Origin: Candidatus Levybacteria bacterium RIFCSPHIGHO2_01_FULL_38_26
GTDB taxonomy: Bacteria; Patescibacteriota; Microgenomatia; Levybacterales; UBA12049
Direction: 5' to 3'
Assembly: GCA_001782075.1 (NCBI GenBank)
Contig: MFNO01000036.1
Span: forward strand, 1-39,397
Length of the DNA: 39,397 nucleotides
Part shown: positions 15,351 through 22,096 of the stretch, piece after piece
Numbering within the stretch: the first letter of the stretch is position 1
Layout of the letters: every line of letters starts with the position of its first letter
Translations under genes and position numbers: made by a program
Notes under the pieces: model-generated
What the model was told of the DNA's origin: nothing
Seen by the model: the letters and a program-made list of their open reading frames with translations, nothing else
The model's database searches: none

Positions 15351-16217
15351 ATGCAAAGTTCAAAATTTTGGACTGGCTTTTTGATTCTTCTTTTATTTTT
15401 CTTTGTCTTTAAAGCCTCGGTTTTCGCAGTAACTATTGATGTCGGCAATATCCCATCTGGTCTTAATGAAGAGCAAGAGTTTACAGTTTCCGTGAATATT
15501 TCGGGCGCTGCTTCTAACACCAATAATTATTTGCGTGGAGTTTTTTATAGCGATGCTTCACCAACTTCATATTTTGGATATACATTTAACCACTTAGACA
15601 ATTGGTATAACGGTGTACCAAGTCCAATTGATCCGCATCGGTTTTTGCATATCCAAATTGGATCAGATGGTTCATGGGTAGGGGAAGCAAAAATAAGACC
15701 TGATATTTCAAGCAGTTACTTTAAGGGTAGTGGTAATTATTATTTCAAGGTTGGGAGGTATACAGCAAGCGGAAAGAGCGTTAGTAATTGGTCGAATTCT
15801 GCTGTTATAACTATAACAGCATTGCCAACTCCCACAAATACTCCGACCCCAACTAATATCCCAACTCCAACAAAAACCCCAACGCCTCCTAAAACCCCGA
15901 CTCCAACAAAAACACCTACTCCAACAGTAAAGTTAATCTTAACCCCAACGCCTACTATTTTTATTAACAAAGCATCTAATGAGATTTTGCCAACATCGGT
16001 ACTTGGAGAAAGTACTCAAAGTGCGGATTACGATGTTTCCTCAACTGATAATTTGGATTCTGCAGCAACTCATGCGGCAAAAGAGACAAAAGTTCTTGAA
16101 AGTAGCGAAAATAATTTATCAAAAATATTAATAGCTGCTGGAGTTCTTTTTCTTCTCTCCTGTGGTATACTTGCTTTTCGAAGTTATGTCAGAAATAAAA
16201 AAAGCGATGAAACATAA
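15351..16217 (+). CDS. Surface protein with Pro/Thr repeats and C-terminal membrane anchor
   Basis: 288 residues. A signal peptide ends near VFA (about 26). A beta-rich extracellular domain (about 27-155, with FTVSVNISGA and YYFKVGRYT) looks immunoglobulin-like. A Thr-Pro-Thr repeat stalk spans about 159-202. A spacer then leads to a C-terminal membrane helix (about 253-275) followed by a basic tail. The stalk is probably a wall-spanning linker and a possible O-glycosylation target, which would fit the GT39 gene downstream; this is inference. No sortase motif is present. It follows the M23 gene by 9 bp and ends inside tsaE. Confidence 0.75.
   Translation: MQSSKFWTGFLILLLFFFVFKASVFAVTIDVGNIPSGLNEEQEFTVSVNISGAASNTNNYLRGVFYSDASPTSYFGYTFNHLDNWYNGVPSPIDPHRFLHIQIGSDGSWVGEAKIRPDISSSYFKGSGNYYFKVGRYTASGKSVSNWSNSAVITITALPTPTNTPTPTNIPTPTKTPTPPKTPTPTKTPTPTVKLILTPTPTIFINKASNEILPTSVLGESTQSADYDVSSTDNLDSAATHAAKETKVLESSENNLSKILIAAGVLFLLSCGILAFRSYVRNKKSDET
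15825..15956 (+). repeat. In-frame Thr-Pro repeat DNA
   Basis: Imperfect copies of an 18-nt unit (CCAACTCCAACAAAAACC-like) encode the Thr-Pro-Thr stalk of the surface protein. Copy number is likely to vary between strains. The opposite strand gives a misleading Gly-Val open frame. Confidence 0.7.
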
Positions 16218-16650
16218 AGAGAAAATTATCGTAACAAATAGTTTTGAGGAAACGCAAAGGCTTGGAGAGGGATTTGCTAAAAAAAATAGAATAATTGCTC
16301 TGTACGGAGATTTGGGAAGCGGAAAGACTACTTTTGCGCAAGGGTTGGCACGAGGATTTGGGATAAAAAGGAGGATAGTATCGCCGACGTTCGTTATTAT
16401 ACGTTCGTATAATATCAAAAACACAAATAAAAAATTAAAAATGTTTTATCATATTGATCTATATAGGATCGAAAACGAAAAGCACATTGAAGGATTGGGG
16501 TTGGAAGAGATTATAAGCAACCCGGAAAATGTTGTGGTGATTGAGTGGGCGGAGAAGATGGGAAAACTTTTACCAAAAGAAAGGTGGGATATAAGATTTG
16601 AGCATTTGAAAAATGACAAAAGAAAAATAAGTGTTATAAAAAATGAATAA
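16207..16650 (+). CDS. tsaE: tRNA t6A biosynthesis ATPase TsaE
   Basis: About 147 residues. The P-loop ALYGDLGSGKTT (31-42) is followed by the family motifs SPTFVIIRSY and FYHIDLYRIE, and VVVIEWAEKMG near the end. TsaE drives turnover of the TsaBD complex making N6-threonylcarbamoyl-adenosine at tRNA position 37. Three in-frame starts exist (GTG 16162, ATG 16186, ATG 16207). I chose 16207 because it gives the smallest overlap (11 bp) with the surface-protein gene and the usual N-terminus length. tsaC overlaps its 3' end by 8 bp. Confidence 0.9.
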   Translation: MKHKEKIIVTNSFEETQRLGEGFAKKNRIIALYGDLGSGKTTFAQGLARGFGIKRRIVSPTFVIIRSYNIKNTNKKLKMFYHIDLYRIENEKHIEGLGLEEIISNPENVVVIEWAEKMGKLLPKERWDIRFEHLKNDKRKISVIKNE

Positions 16651-17227
16651 AGACATACAAGAAGCAATAAAAATACTAAGTAGCGGCGGGATTGTAATTT
16701 TTCCTACAGATACCGCTTTTGGTATTGGTTGTAGAATTGATGACCAAAAGGCTATAAAGAGATTGTTTGAAATTCGGAAAAGACCACAAAGTCAGGCAAC
16801 GCCGGTTCTTGTTGATAGCTTGGAGATGGCAGAAGAATATGTAAGAAATATACCGCAAGAAGTTATTAGTAAACTGGTAAAACCATATTGGCCGGGAGCG
16901 CTTACAATTGTTTTGCCTTGTTATACTGAAAAAGTTCCAGAGTTTGTGAGGGGCGGCGGAGAAAATATTGGCATTAGGATTCCTAATAATCCGATGGTTT
17001 TGGAAATCATAAAAGGCGTAGGCGTTCCGATTCTTGGTCCTTCGGCAAACTTCCATGGAGAAAAAACGCCGTATAGATTTGAAGATTTGGATAAAAACCT
17101 TGTAAAATTAGTTGATTATGTTTTGGAGGGAAAATGTTTGTTAAAAAAGCCATCAACAGTTATTGACTGTTCAAAAAAGCCGTGGGGGGTTATTCGCCAA
17201 GGGGCGATTCGTATACAGTCATCCTGA
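16643..17227 (+). CDS. tsaC: L-threonylcarbamoyladenylate synthase (TsaC/Sua5, YrdC domain)
   Basis: A 194-residue single YrdC domain; the extra Sua5 domain is absent. Seen motifs: GGIVIFPTDTAFGIGC (about 14-29), the substrate-binding KRPQSQATPVLV (about 47-58), WPGALTIVLP and GPSAN (about 133-137). It makes threonylcarbamoyl-AMP from threonine, bicarbonate and ATP, the first step of t6A synthesis. It starts inside the tsaE stop. Its last codons and TGA lie inside a palindromic repeat unit (17218-17243), so the repeat seems to have set the C-terminus. Confidence 0.92.
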   Translation: MNKDIQEAIKILSSGGIVIFPTDTAFGIGCRIDDQKAIKRLFEIRKRPQSQATPVLVDSLEMAEEYVRNIPQEVISKLVKPYWPGALTIVLPCYTEKVPEFVRGGGENIGIRIPNNPMVLEIIKGVGVPILGPSANFHGEKTPYRFEDLDKNLVKLVDYVLEGKCLLKKPSTVIDCSKKPWGVIRQGAIRIQSS

Positions 17228-17285
17228 ACTCGTTTCAGGATCTAATTCATGAAGAAACGAGATGCCGAAACGAGTTCGGCATGAC
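17218..17285. repeat. Inverted pair of REP-like palindromes
   Basis: Unit 1 has arms ATCCTGAA (17221-17228) and TTCAGGAT (17234-17241) around CTCGT. Unit 2 has arms ATGCCGAA (17262-17269) and TTCGGCAT (17275-17282) around ACGAG. Unit 2 is an approximate reverse complement of unit 1, so the pair is arranged tail to tail like a BIME. This family of TCATCCTGAACTCG-type palindromes is widespread in bacteria. It separates tsaC from tsaB. Confidence 0.75.
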
Positions 17286-17295
17286 ATAAACGAAT

Positions 17296-17577
17296 ATGAA
17301 TACTTTAATTATAGATACTTCTAATAATAAAGAAATAAAAGTCGGAATAAGAATAGAAGGGAAAGAGCGCCTACTCAAACAAAAAATTAATTACCAAAAA
17401 GCTCAAGTGGCACTGCCGATGATTGATGAGCTGTTAAAACAGCAGGATTTAGGTTTAAAAGACCTGACGTCGATAGAAGTAAATACACATCCCGGTTCAT
17501 TTACAGGAATAAGGGTCGGGATGGCAATTGCCAACGCTCTTGGCTTTGCACTCAAAATTCCTATAAAAACTATTTAG
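17296..17577 (+). CDS. tsaB: Half-length TsaB (t6A complex subunit, N-terminal domain only)
   Basis: 93 residues covering only the N-terminal ASKHA lobe of TsaB. It begins TLIIDTSNNKEIKVGI and reaches the family signature HPGSFTGIRVGMAIANALGF (about 64-83), then stops at KIPIKTI. Normal TsaB is about 220-230 residues with a second lobe. No continuation is found in another frame before the next gene, 18 bp on, so this is either a natural minimal form that still dimerises with TsaD or a gene eroded at its 3' end. A conserved core without internal stops argues for function. tsaD is not in the window. Confidence 0.8.
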   Translation: MNTLIIDTSNNKEIKVGIRIEGKERLLKQKINYQKAQVALPMIDELLKQQDLGLKDLTSIEVNTHPGSFTGIRVGMAIANALGFALKIPIKTI

Positions 17578-17595
17578 TGCTATACTAAATTGAAA

Positions 17596-18519
17596 ATGAT
17601 AAATTTTCTGTCCCACATTTTTTTGCCGGCAGAGTCAAATAATTATAGAGCAAAGCTACTGCATCACAATGTTTTGATTTTGTTTATTGCAGTAGTTTTT
17701 ACTTCTTCGCTACTTTTTGATGCACTTAAGGCTACTTTGCCGTCTGTTTTGGGGATTCAGACAAATATAACCGTTGAACAGCTGGTAGCTCTTACCAATC
17801 AGAAAAGAGCAGAGTCCGGACTTTCTCCTTTGACCTTAAACGACCAATTATCAAACGCAGCATCTTTAAAAGCAGCGGATATGCTTGAGAAAGATTATTG
17901 GGCGCACAATTCACCTGATGGGAATACTCCCTGGGTGTTTATAAAACAGGCAGGATATAGTTATACTTACGCAGGAGAAAATTTGGCAAAAGGATTTAAC
18001 AGCGCGGAGGAGGTTGTGAATGCCTGGATGGAAAGTCCGAAACACAGAGACAATATGCTTTTTAAAAATTACTCCGATGTTGGATTTTCTGTTGTGAGCG
18101 GTAAATTGGGCGGCCAGGACACTGTCTTGATAGTTCAAGAGCTTGGAGATCAAGCGGGAAGACCTATTGCCAGTAGCGAAACTTCGCAGCCAACGCCTCT
18201 GCCAGAGCCCCAAATTACACAGACTCTAGTTACTGCCAAATCTGACTCGACTCCTGCTGCGGCAAGTACTCCAGATACAGCTGTGGGAGTTTTTGCTACT
18301 TCAGAAACTAATCAAAGACCGATTCTGAATAGCTTGTCTTTTCCCTTAAATATCGATAAAGCATTGGTGGCTTTTTTTATCTTTGTTTTTATCCTGGACA
18401 TGATAGTTGTAGAGAGAAAAAGAATAGTAAGACTTGTTGGGCATAACACTGACCACATATTTTTTCTTGTTGCAGTATTCTTATTTATAGTGGTTTTAGG
18501 CAGAGGAGTTATTCTTTGA
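17596..18519 (+). CDS. CAP-domain (SCP-like) membrane protein
   Basis: About 307 residues. A first membrane segment (about 25-45) is followed by an external CAP domain (about 58-195) with the conserved His sites in WAHNSPDGNTPW and SPKHRDNML, plus AGENLAKGF and YSDVGFSV. Then come a Pro/Thr/Ala-rich linker and two C-terminal membrane segments (about 258-277 and 287-305). Bacterial CAP proteins (YkwD-like) are secreted or surface proteins of uncertain activity. A TTG codon at 17590 is also in frame. I prefer the ATG at 17596, which lies 10 nt after a TATACT box (17581-17586). It overlaps the next gene by one base. Confidence 0.82.
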   Translation: MINFLSHIFLPAESNNYRAKLLHHNVLILFIAVVFTSSLLFDALKATLPSVLGIQTNITVEQLVALTNQKRAESGLSPLTLNDQLSNAASLKAADMLEKDYWAHNSPDGNTPWVFIKQAGYSYTYAGENLAKGFNSAEEVVNAWMESPKHRDNMLFKNYSDVGFSVVSGKLGGQDTVLIVQELGDQAGRPIASSETSQPTPLPEPQITQTLVTAKSDSTPAAASTPDTAVGVFATSETNQRPILNSLSFPLNIDKALVAFFIFVFILDMIVVERKRIVRLVGHNTDHIFFLVAVFLFIVVLGRGVIL

Positions 18520-18773
18520 TGATTACAAACCTAAAGCTTCATATTTGGTATTACACATCACTTGTTGGGATACTTTCTTTTGGTTTTTTGTTTGTCTATT
18601 TAGCTTCTCCAAATAGGGGGCTTCAAATGCTGTTGGTTATATCAACAACAATAGTTTATATCTCTTGGGGTATAATTCATCATCTGCTAAACCACGACCT
18701 TCATGCTAAAATTGTGGTAGAATATATGCTTATTGGAATTTTGGGGTTAGCATTTGTGTTTTTAGTACTATGA
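18519..18773 (+). CDS. Small three-helix membrane protein, unknown function
   Basis: 84 residues, almost entirely hydrophobic, with three predicted membrane helices and a conserved-looking cluster SWGIIHHLLNHDLHAK between helices 2 and 3 that is rich in histidine. Its ATG overlaps the stop of the CAP gene (TGATG), and its stop overlaps the start of rmlA (ATGA), so it is translationally coupled to both. No family recognised. Confidence 0.7.
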   Translation: MITNLKLHIWYYTSLVGILSFGFLFVYLASPNRGLQMLLVISTTIVYISWGIIHHLLNHDLHAKIVVEYMLIGILGLAFVFLVL

Positions 18774-19507
18774 AAGGTGTAATTTTGGCAGGCGGACTTG
18801 CGACTCGATTGAGGCCATTGACCTTGGTTACAAACAAGCATTTGCTTCCTGTTTACCATAAGCCAATGATTTATTATCCGCTGGAGGCAATGGTAAAGGC
18901 TGGCATAAAAGAAATTTTACTTACAAGTTCTCCCCACCATGCGGGTGATTTTGCCAATCTTTTAAAATCCGGGGAAGACTTTGGCGTACGACTGTACTAC
19001 GCAATTCAGCAAAATCCAACAGGAGGAATCGCTGATGGCATAGCACTTGCAAGGGAATTTGCAAAAGACGAGAAGACTTTGGTTATTTTGGGAGACAATA
19101 TTTTTAGCTTTAATCTAAAGCGTATTGTAGATAAATTCCAGGATAAAAAAAGAGGCGCTGTAATTTTTGGTACTGAAATGGATACTACGTCTGGACAGTA
19201 TGGAGTGGTTGAGATAGGGAAGGACGGCAAAGTGCTCTCTATTGAGGAGAAGCCAAAAAATCCTAAATCAGAGATTGCTCAAACAGGAATTTATATGTAT
19301 GACGAGCGAGTTTTTGAATTTATAAAAAAAATGAAACCGTCAGACCGCGGGCAACTTGAAGTTACTGATTTGAATAATTTTTATCTTAAGGAGGGGACGC
19401 TGGAGTGTGAGACTATAGACTGGTGGATTGACGCTGGTACATCTCCTAACGAACTTCTCAGAGCTGGAAATATGGTTTGTGAAAAAGTAAAAGAAGGAGA
19501 ATTATAG
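18770..19507 (+). CDS. rmlA: Glucose-1-phosphate thymidylyltransferase (RmlA-like)
   Basis: A 245-residue nucleotidyltransferase with the pyrophosphorylase motif ILAGGLATRLRPLT (5-18) and a substrate Lys in HLLPVYHKPM. It also has GDNIFSF (metal-binding Asp, about 109-115), SIEEKPKNPKS and WIDAGTSPN. It should couple dTTP or UTP with glucose-1-phosphate to make the nucleotide sugar used by RmlB. It is about 45 residues shorter than E. coli RmlA, lacking the C-terminal allosteric helix, as in the short archaeal/CPR form. ATGA start overlap with the small membrane protein; a NUDIX gene follows after 1 bp. Confidence 0.9.
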   Translation: MKGVILAGGLATRLRPLTLVTNKHLLPVYHKPMIYYPLEAMVKAGIKEILLTSSPHHAGDFANLLKSGEDFGVRLYYAIQQNPTGGIADGIALAREFAKDEKTLVILGDNIFSFNLKRIVDKFQDKKRGAVIFGTEMDTTSGQYGVVEIGKDGKVLSIEEKPKNPKSEIAQTGIYMYDERVFEFIKKMKPSDRGQLEVTDLNNFYLKEGTLECETIDWWIDAGTSPNELLRAGNMVCEKVKEGEL

Positions 19508-19508
19508 T

Positions 19509-20051
19509 GTGGATAAATGGAAGATCGTTTCTGAAAAATCAATTCTAAAATCCAGATTTTTTGAGGTCAAAGAGCAAGAGGTAGCACTGCCGGATAATAA
19601 AAAGCGCGTTTATCAAACCGTAGAAAGACTCCCAACCGTGAATATTTTTCCCATTCTGAGCAATGACAAAATTTATCTTATTTCTCAGTATAGGCCAATG
19701 TTTGGGAAAAGAATTCTTGAGGCAATTGCCGGACATGTTGAGGAAAATGAGACAACACTTGCGGGGGCAAAAAGAGAATTAAAAGAAGAAGTTGGTATAA
19801 CTGCATTTCAGTGGGAAGAAATAGCAAGGATTCAAAAATCGGCAAGTATTATAAAAGAAACAGCGCATATTTTTTTGGCTCAAGATTTAGAGCTTGGCGA
19901 GGCTCAGCCTGATGAGGGTGAGGATATCGCTTTGATAAAACTTTCTCTTGCTGAAGCGATGGAAAAAGTTGTAAGTGGAGAAATAAATGACGCGGTAACT
20001 ATGATTGGGATTTTTATGTTGGATCGATTGAAGAGAGAGAAAAAATTATGA
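19509..20051 (+). CDS. NUDIX hydrolase, ADP-ribose pyrophosphatase type
   Basis: 180 residues from a GTG at 19509. The Nudix box is complete: G75, E81, then RELKEEVGI (89-97), fitting G-x5-E-x7-REUxEExGU. The region before it (LISQYRPMFGKRILEAIAG) is typical of ADP-ribose and nucleotide-sugar pyrophosphatases. It sits between rmlA and rmlB, where rmlC is often found, and overlaps rmlB by 4 bp. A role in controlling nucleotide-sugar or ADP-ribose pools is inferred from position. Confidence 0.88.
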   Translation: MDKWKIVSEKSILKSRFFEVKEQEVALPDNKKRVYQTVERLPTVNIFPILSNDKIYLISQYRPMFGKRILEAIAGHVEENETTLAGAKRELKEEVGITAFQWEEIARIQKSASIIKETAHIFLAQDLELGEAQPDEGEDIALIKLSLAEAMEKVVSGEINDAVTMIGIFMLDRLKREKKL

Positions 20052-21064
20052 GAATGCTTGTGACAGGAGGCGCTGGATTTATCGGCTCTAATTTCATTCT
20101 TTATTGGATGAAGAATTATCCAAATGATCAAATAGTTAACTTTGACAAACTTACTTATGCTGGGAATTTAGAGAATTTAAAAGAGGTTGAGAACAACCCT
20201 AATTATAAATTTATTAAAGGAGATATTGTTAAGACAGAAGAAGTGGAAAATGCAATGGAAGATGTAGATGTTGTAGTTCATTTTGCCGCGGAAAGCCACG
20301 TAGATAGATCTATAAAAAATCCGTCTGATTTTATACTTACAAATGTATTGGGTACCCAAGTGCTTTTGGAGAGCGCTTTGAGAAGGAATGTAAAAAGATT
20401 TCATCATATCTCAACAGATGAGGTTTTTGGGAGCATTGATCTTGAAGATAAGGATAAATTTAGTGAACGAACACAATATGATCCCAGAAGTCCATACGCG
20501 GCAAGCAAAGCTAGCTCGGATCATTTAGTCCGAGCATATTTTGTAACCTATGGCTTGCCAATAACAATCAGTAACTGCTCAAACAACTTTGGATCCTTTC
20601 AATTTCCTGAAAAAATGATACCTTTGGCTATCACAAATATTTTGGAGGGCAGAAAAGTTCCGGTTTATGGCGATGGACTTTATGTTCGAGATTGGCTTTA
20701 TGTAGAGGATCATTGTAGAGCTATAGAGGCAGTTTTGCAAAAAGGAAAAGTTGGGGAGACTTATTGCGTGGGAGGATTGACTGACGATATCAATAATTTA
20801 GATGTTGTTAGGAAAATTTTGAGACTCTTAGGAAAAGATGAAGGTTTTATAGAATTTGTCAAAGACAGGCCGGGACACGATAGAAAATATGCCATTGATT
20901 GGACAAAAATAAAAAACGAACTCGGCTGGGAACCTCTTCATACCTTTGATGAATGGTTAGAAAAGACGGTTGACTGGTACAAGACACATCAGGATTGGTG
21001 GAAAAAATTAAAAACCCCAGAATTCCAAAAATACTACGACGAGCAGTATGGGGATTTGGATTGA
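20048..21064 (+). CDS. rmlB: dTDP-glucose 4,6-dehydratase (RmlB)
   Basis: A 338-residue extended short-chain dehydrogenase. The NAD-binding motif is TGGAGFIGSNF (6-16). HFAAESHVDRSI, STDEVFG with the catalytic Thr-Asp-Glu, and YAASK (Tyr/Lys pair) are the RmlB-specific features, along with RDWLYVEDHCRAI. It converts dTDP-glucose to dTDP-4-keto-6-deoxyglucose. The start overlaps the NUDIX gene. The next gene is 21 bp away but seems to have its own extended -10 promoter. Confidence 0.93.
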   Translation: MRMLVTGGAGFIGSNFILYWMKNYPNDQIVNFDKLTYAGNLENLKEVENNPNYKFIKGDIVKTEEVENAMEDVDVVVHFAAESHVDRSIKNPSDFILTNVLGTQVLLESALRRNVKRFHHISTDEVFGSIDLEDKDKFSERTQYDPRSPYAASKASSDHLVRAYFVTYGLPITISNCSNNFGSFQFPEKMIPLAITNILEGRKVPVYGDGLYVRDWLYVEDHCRAIEAVLQKGKVGETYCVGGLTDDINNLDVVRKILRLLGKDEGFIEFVKDRPGHDRKYAIDWTKIKNELGWEPLHTFDEWLEKTVDWYKTHQDWWKKLKTPEFQKYYDEQYGDLD

Positions 21065-21068
21065 AAGG

Positions 21069-21077
21069 TGTTATAAT
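21069..21077 (+). promoter_or_regulatory. Extended -10 promoter before the rmlD-like gene
   Basis: TGTTATAAT, a perfect TGnTATAAT extended -10, ends 9 nt before the ATG at 21086. No -35 is recognisable at normal spacing. It gives internal transcription start within the sugar operon, again nearly leaderless. Confidence 0.45.
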
Positions 21078-21085
21078 CGTTCTTA

Positions 21086-22018
21086 ATGAAAATTTTGGGG
21101 ACCGGACTTTTTGGATTAATTGGATCAAGAGTTAGAGAACTTCTAAGTGATAAGTACAGTTTTGGGGATATAAGTATTCAAAATGGAATTGATATCACTG
21201 ATAAGAAAAGGGTCTTTGATGAAATTAAAAATTCAGATGCATCAATAGTTCTTCATTTGGCCGCTAAAACAAGCGTGGATGGGTGCGAGAAAGATAAGAA
21301 AAAAGATATTAAGATATTAAGATATAAAGATATTAAGAGACAGGAAGAGGAGTGGTTTAAAGAAAAAACTGCGTGGGCGGTTAATGTATATGGTACAAAA
21401 AACGTTGTTGATGCTTGTATCCAGAGTAGGAAAAAATTAATTTATACCTCAACAGATTTTGTTTTCGATGGCTCTAAAAATCTTTACAGCGAGGAAGACA
21501 AGCCCAATCCTATCAACTGGTATGGAAGGACAAAATACGAGGGAGAAGAAATTGTAAAGAAATCATCGACACCCTGGATTATTGCTCGTATTGCTTATCC
21601 ATACCGTGCCAATTTTATAAGACAAGACTTTGTCAGGATTCTAATTGAAAAGCTTAGAAAAAAAGAACATCTGCAGATGGTTACTGATCACGTCATGAGT
21701 CCAACTTTTGTTGACGATATTGCTTATGCGCTGGACGGGCTAATAAAAAATAACTCAACAGGAATTTTCCATGTTGTTGGAAGCGAGTTTATAACCCCTT
21801 ATGATGCTGCATGTAAGATTGCAAAGAGTTTTGGTTTAGAAGAGAATAGTATTGCCAAAATTACAAGAGCAGAGTATTTCAGAAACCGAGCACCAAGGCC
21901 TTTCCATTTGGCGCTTAAAAATGATAAAATACAAAGCCTAGGGGTAAAGATGAGAGGGCTTGAAGAGGGACTAGAAGAAGTCAAAATTCAAAGGTCAAAA
22001 TTCAAAATTACAAGTTAA
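21086..22018 (+). CDS. rmlD: dTDP-4-dehydrorhamnose reductase-like SDR (RmlD family) with a repeat-derived insertion
   Basis: 310 residues of RmlD type: LGTGLFGLIGSR at the N-terminus (glycine loop), LHLAAKTSVDGCE, TSTDFVFDG, the catalytic YGRTK and the C-terminal RPFHLAL. It would reduce the 4-keto group of a dTDP-6-deoxyhexose with NAD(P)H. Between VDGCE and AWAVN there are 27 residues where the family has about 10. Much of the excess is encoded by four tandem 8-nt repeats (KDIKILRYKDIK). The last ten residues (VKIQRSKFKI) and the stop lie in a separate low-complexity array. Both look like repeat invasion tolerated by the enzyme. No rmlC is present in the window, so the final sugar is uncertain. 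Confidence 0.82.
   Translation: MKILGTGLFGLIGSRVRELLSDKYSFGDISIQNGIDITDKKRVFDEIKNSDASIVLHLAAKTSVDGCEKDKKKDIKILRYKDIKRQEEEWFKEKTAWAVNVYGTKNVVDACIQSRKKLIYTSTDFVFDGSKNLYSEEDKPNPINWYGRTKYEGEEIVKKSSTPWIIARIAYPYRANFIRQDFVRILIEKLRKKEHLQMVTDHVMSPTFVDDIAYALDGLIKNNSTGIFHVVGSEFITPYDAACKIAKSFGLEENSIAKITRAEYFRNRAPRPFHLALKNDKIQSLGVKMRGLEEGLEEVKIQRSKFKITS
21304..21338 (+). repeat. Tandem 8-nt repeat (AGATATTA x4) inside rmlD
   Basis: Four consecutive near-identical octamers, AGATATTA twice, AGATATAA, then AGATATTA, and a partial fifth. An 8-nt period does not match codons, so only certain copy numbers keep the frame. It encodes a Lys/Ile/Asp-rich surface insertion. Confidence 0.7.
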
Positions 22019-22088
22019 AAGTCAAAAGTTTAGATACTTTTTAATTTTGAGTTATGCTTTTGCCTTTTGCATTTTGACTTTTAAATTT
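21980..22088. repeat. Inverted low-complexity array of TCAAAA-type words
   Basis: The left half (21980-22032) repeats (G)TCAAAAT/TTCAAAA words. The right half (22037-22088) carries their reverse complements (TTTTGA, TTTTGC). The two halves can fold into an irregular long hairpin in the gap before ugd. The left half encodes the end of the RmlD-like protein. Such heptamer-like arrays occur between genes in several bacterial groups. Confidence 0.65.
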
Positions 22089-22096
22089 GTTTTATT

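Noticed and set aside
15740-15970. Minus-strand Gly-Val repeat ORF
   Set aside because: It is the reverse complement of the Thr-Pro repeat DNA of the surface protein.
16676-17056. 126-codon minus-strand ORF opposite tsaC
   Set aside because: A shadow frame: tsaC on the plus strand has all family motifs.
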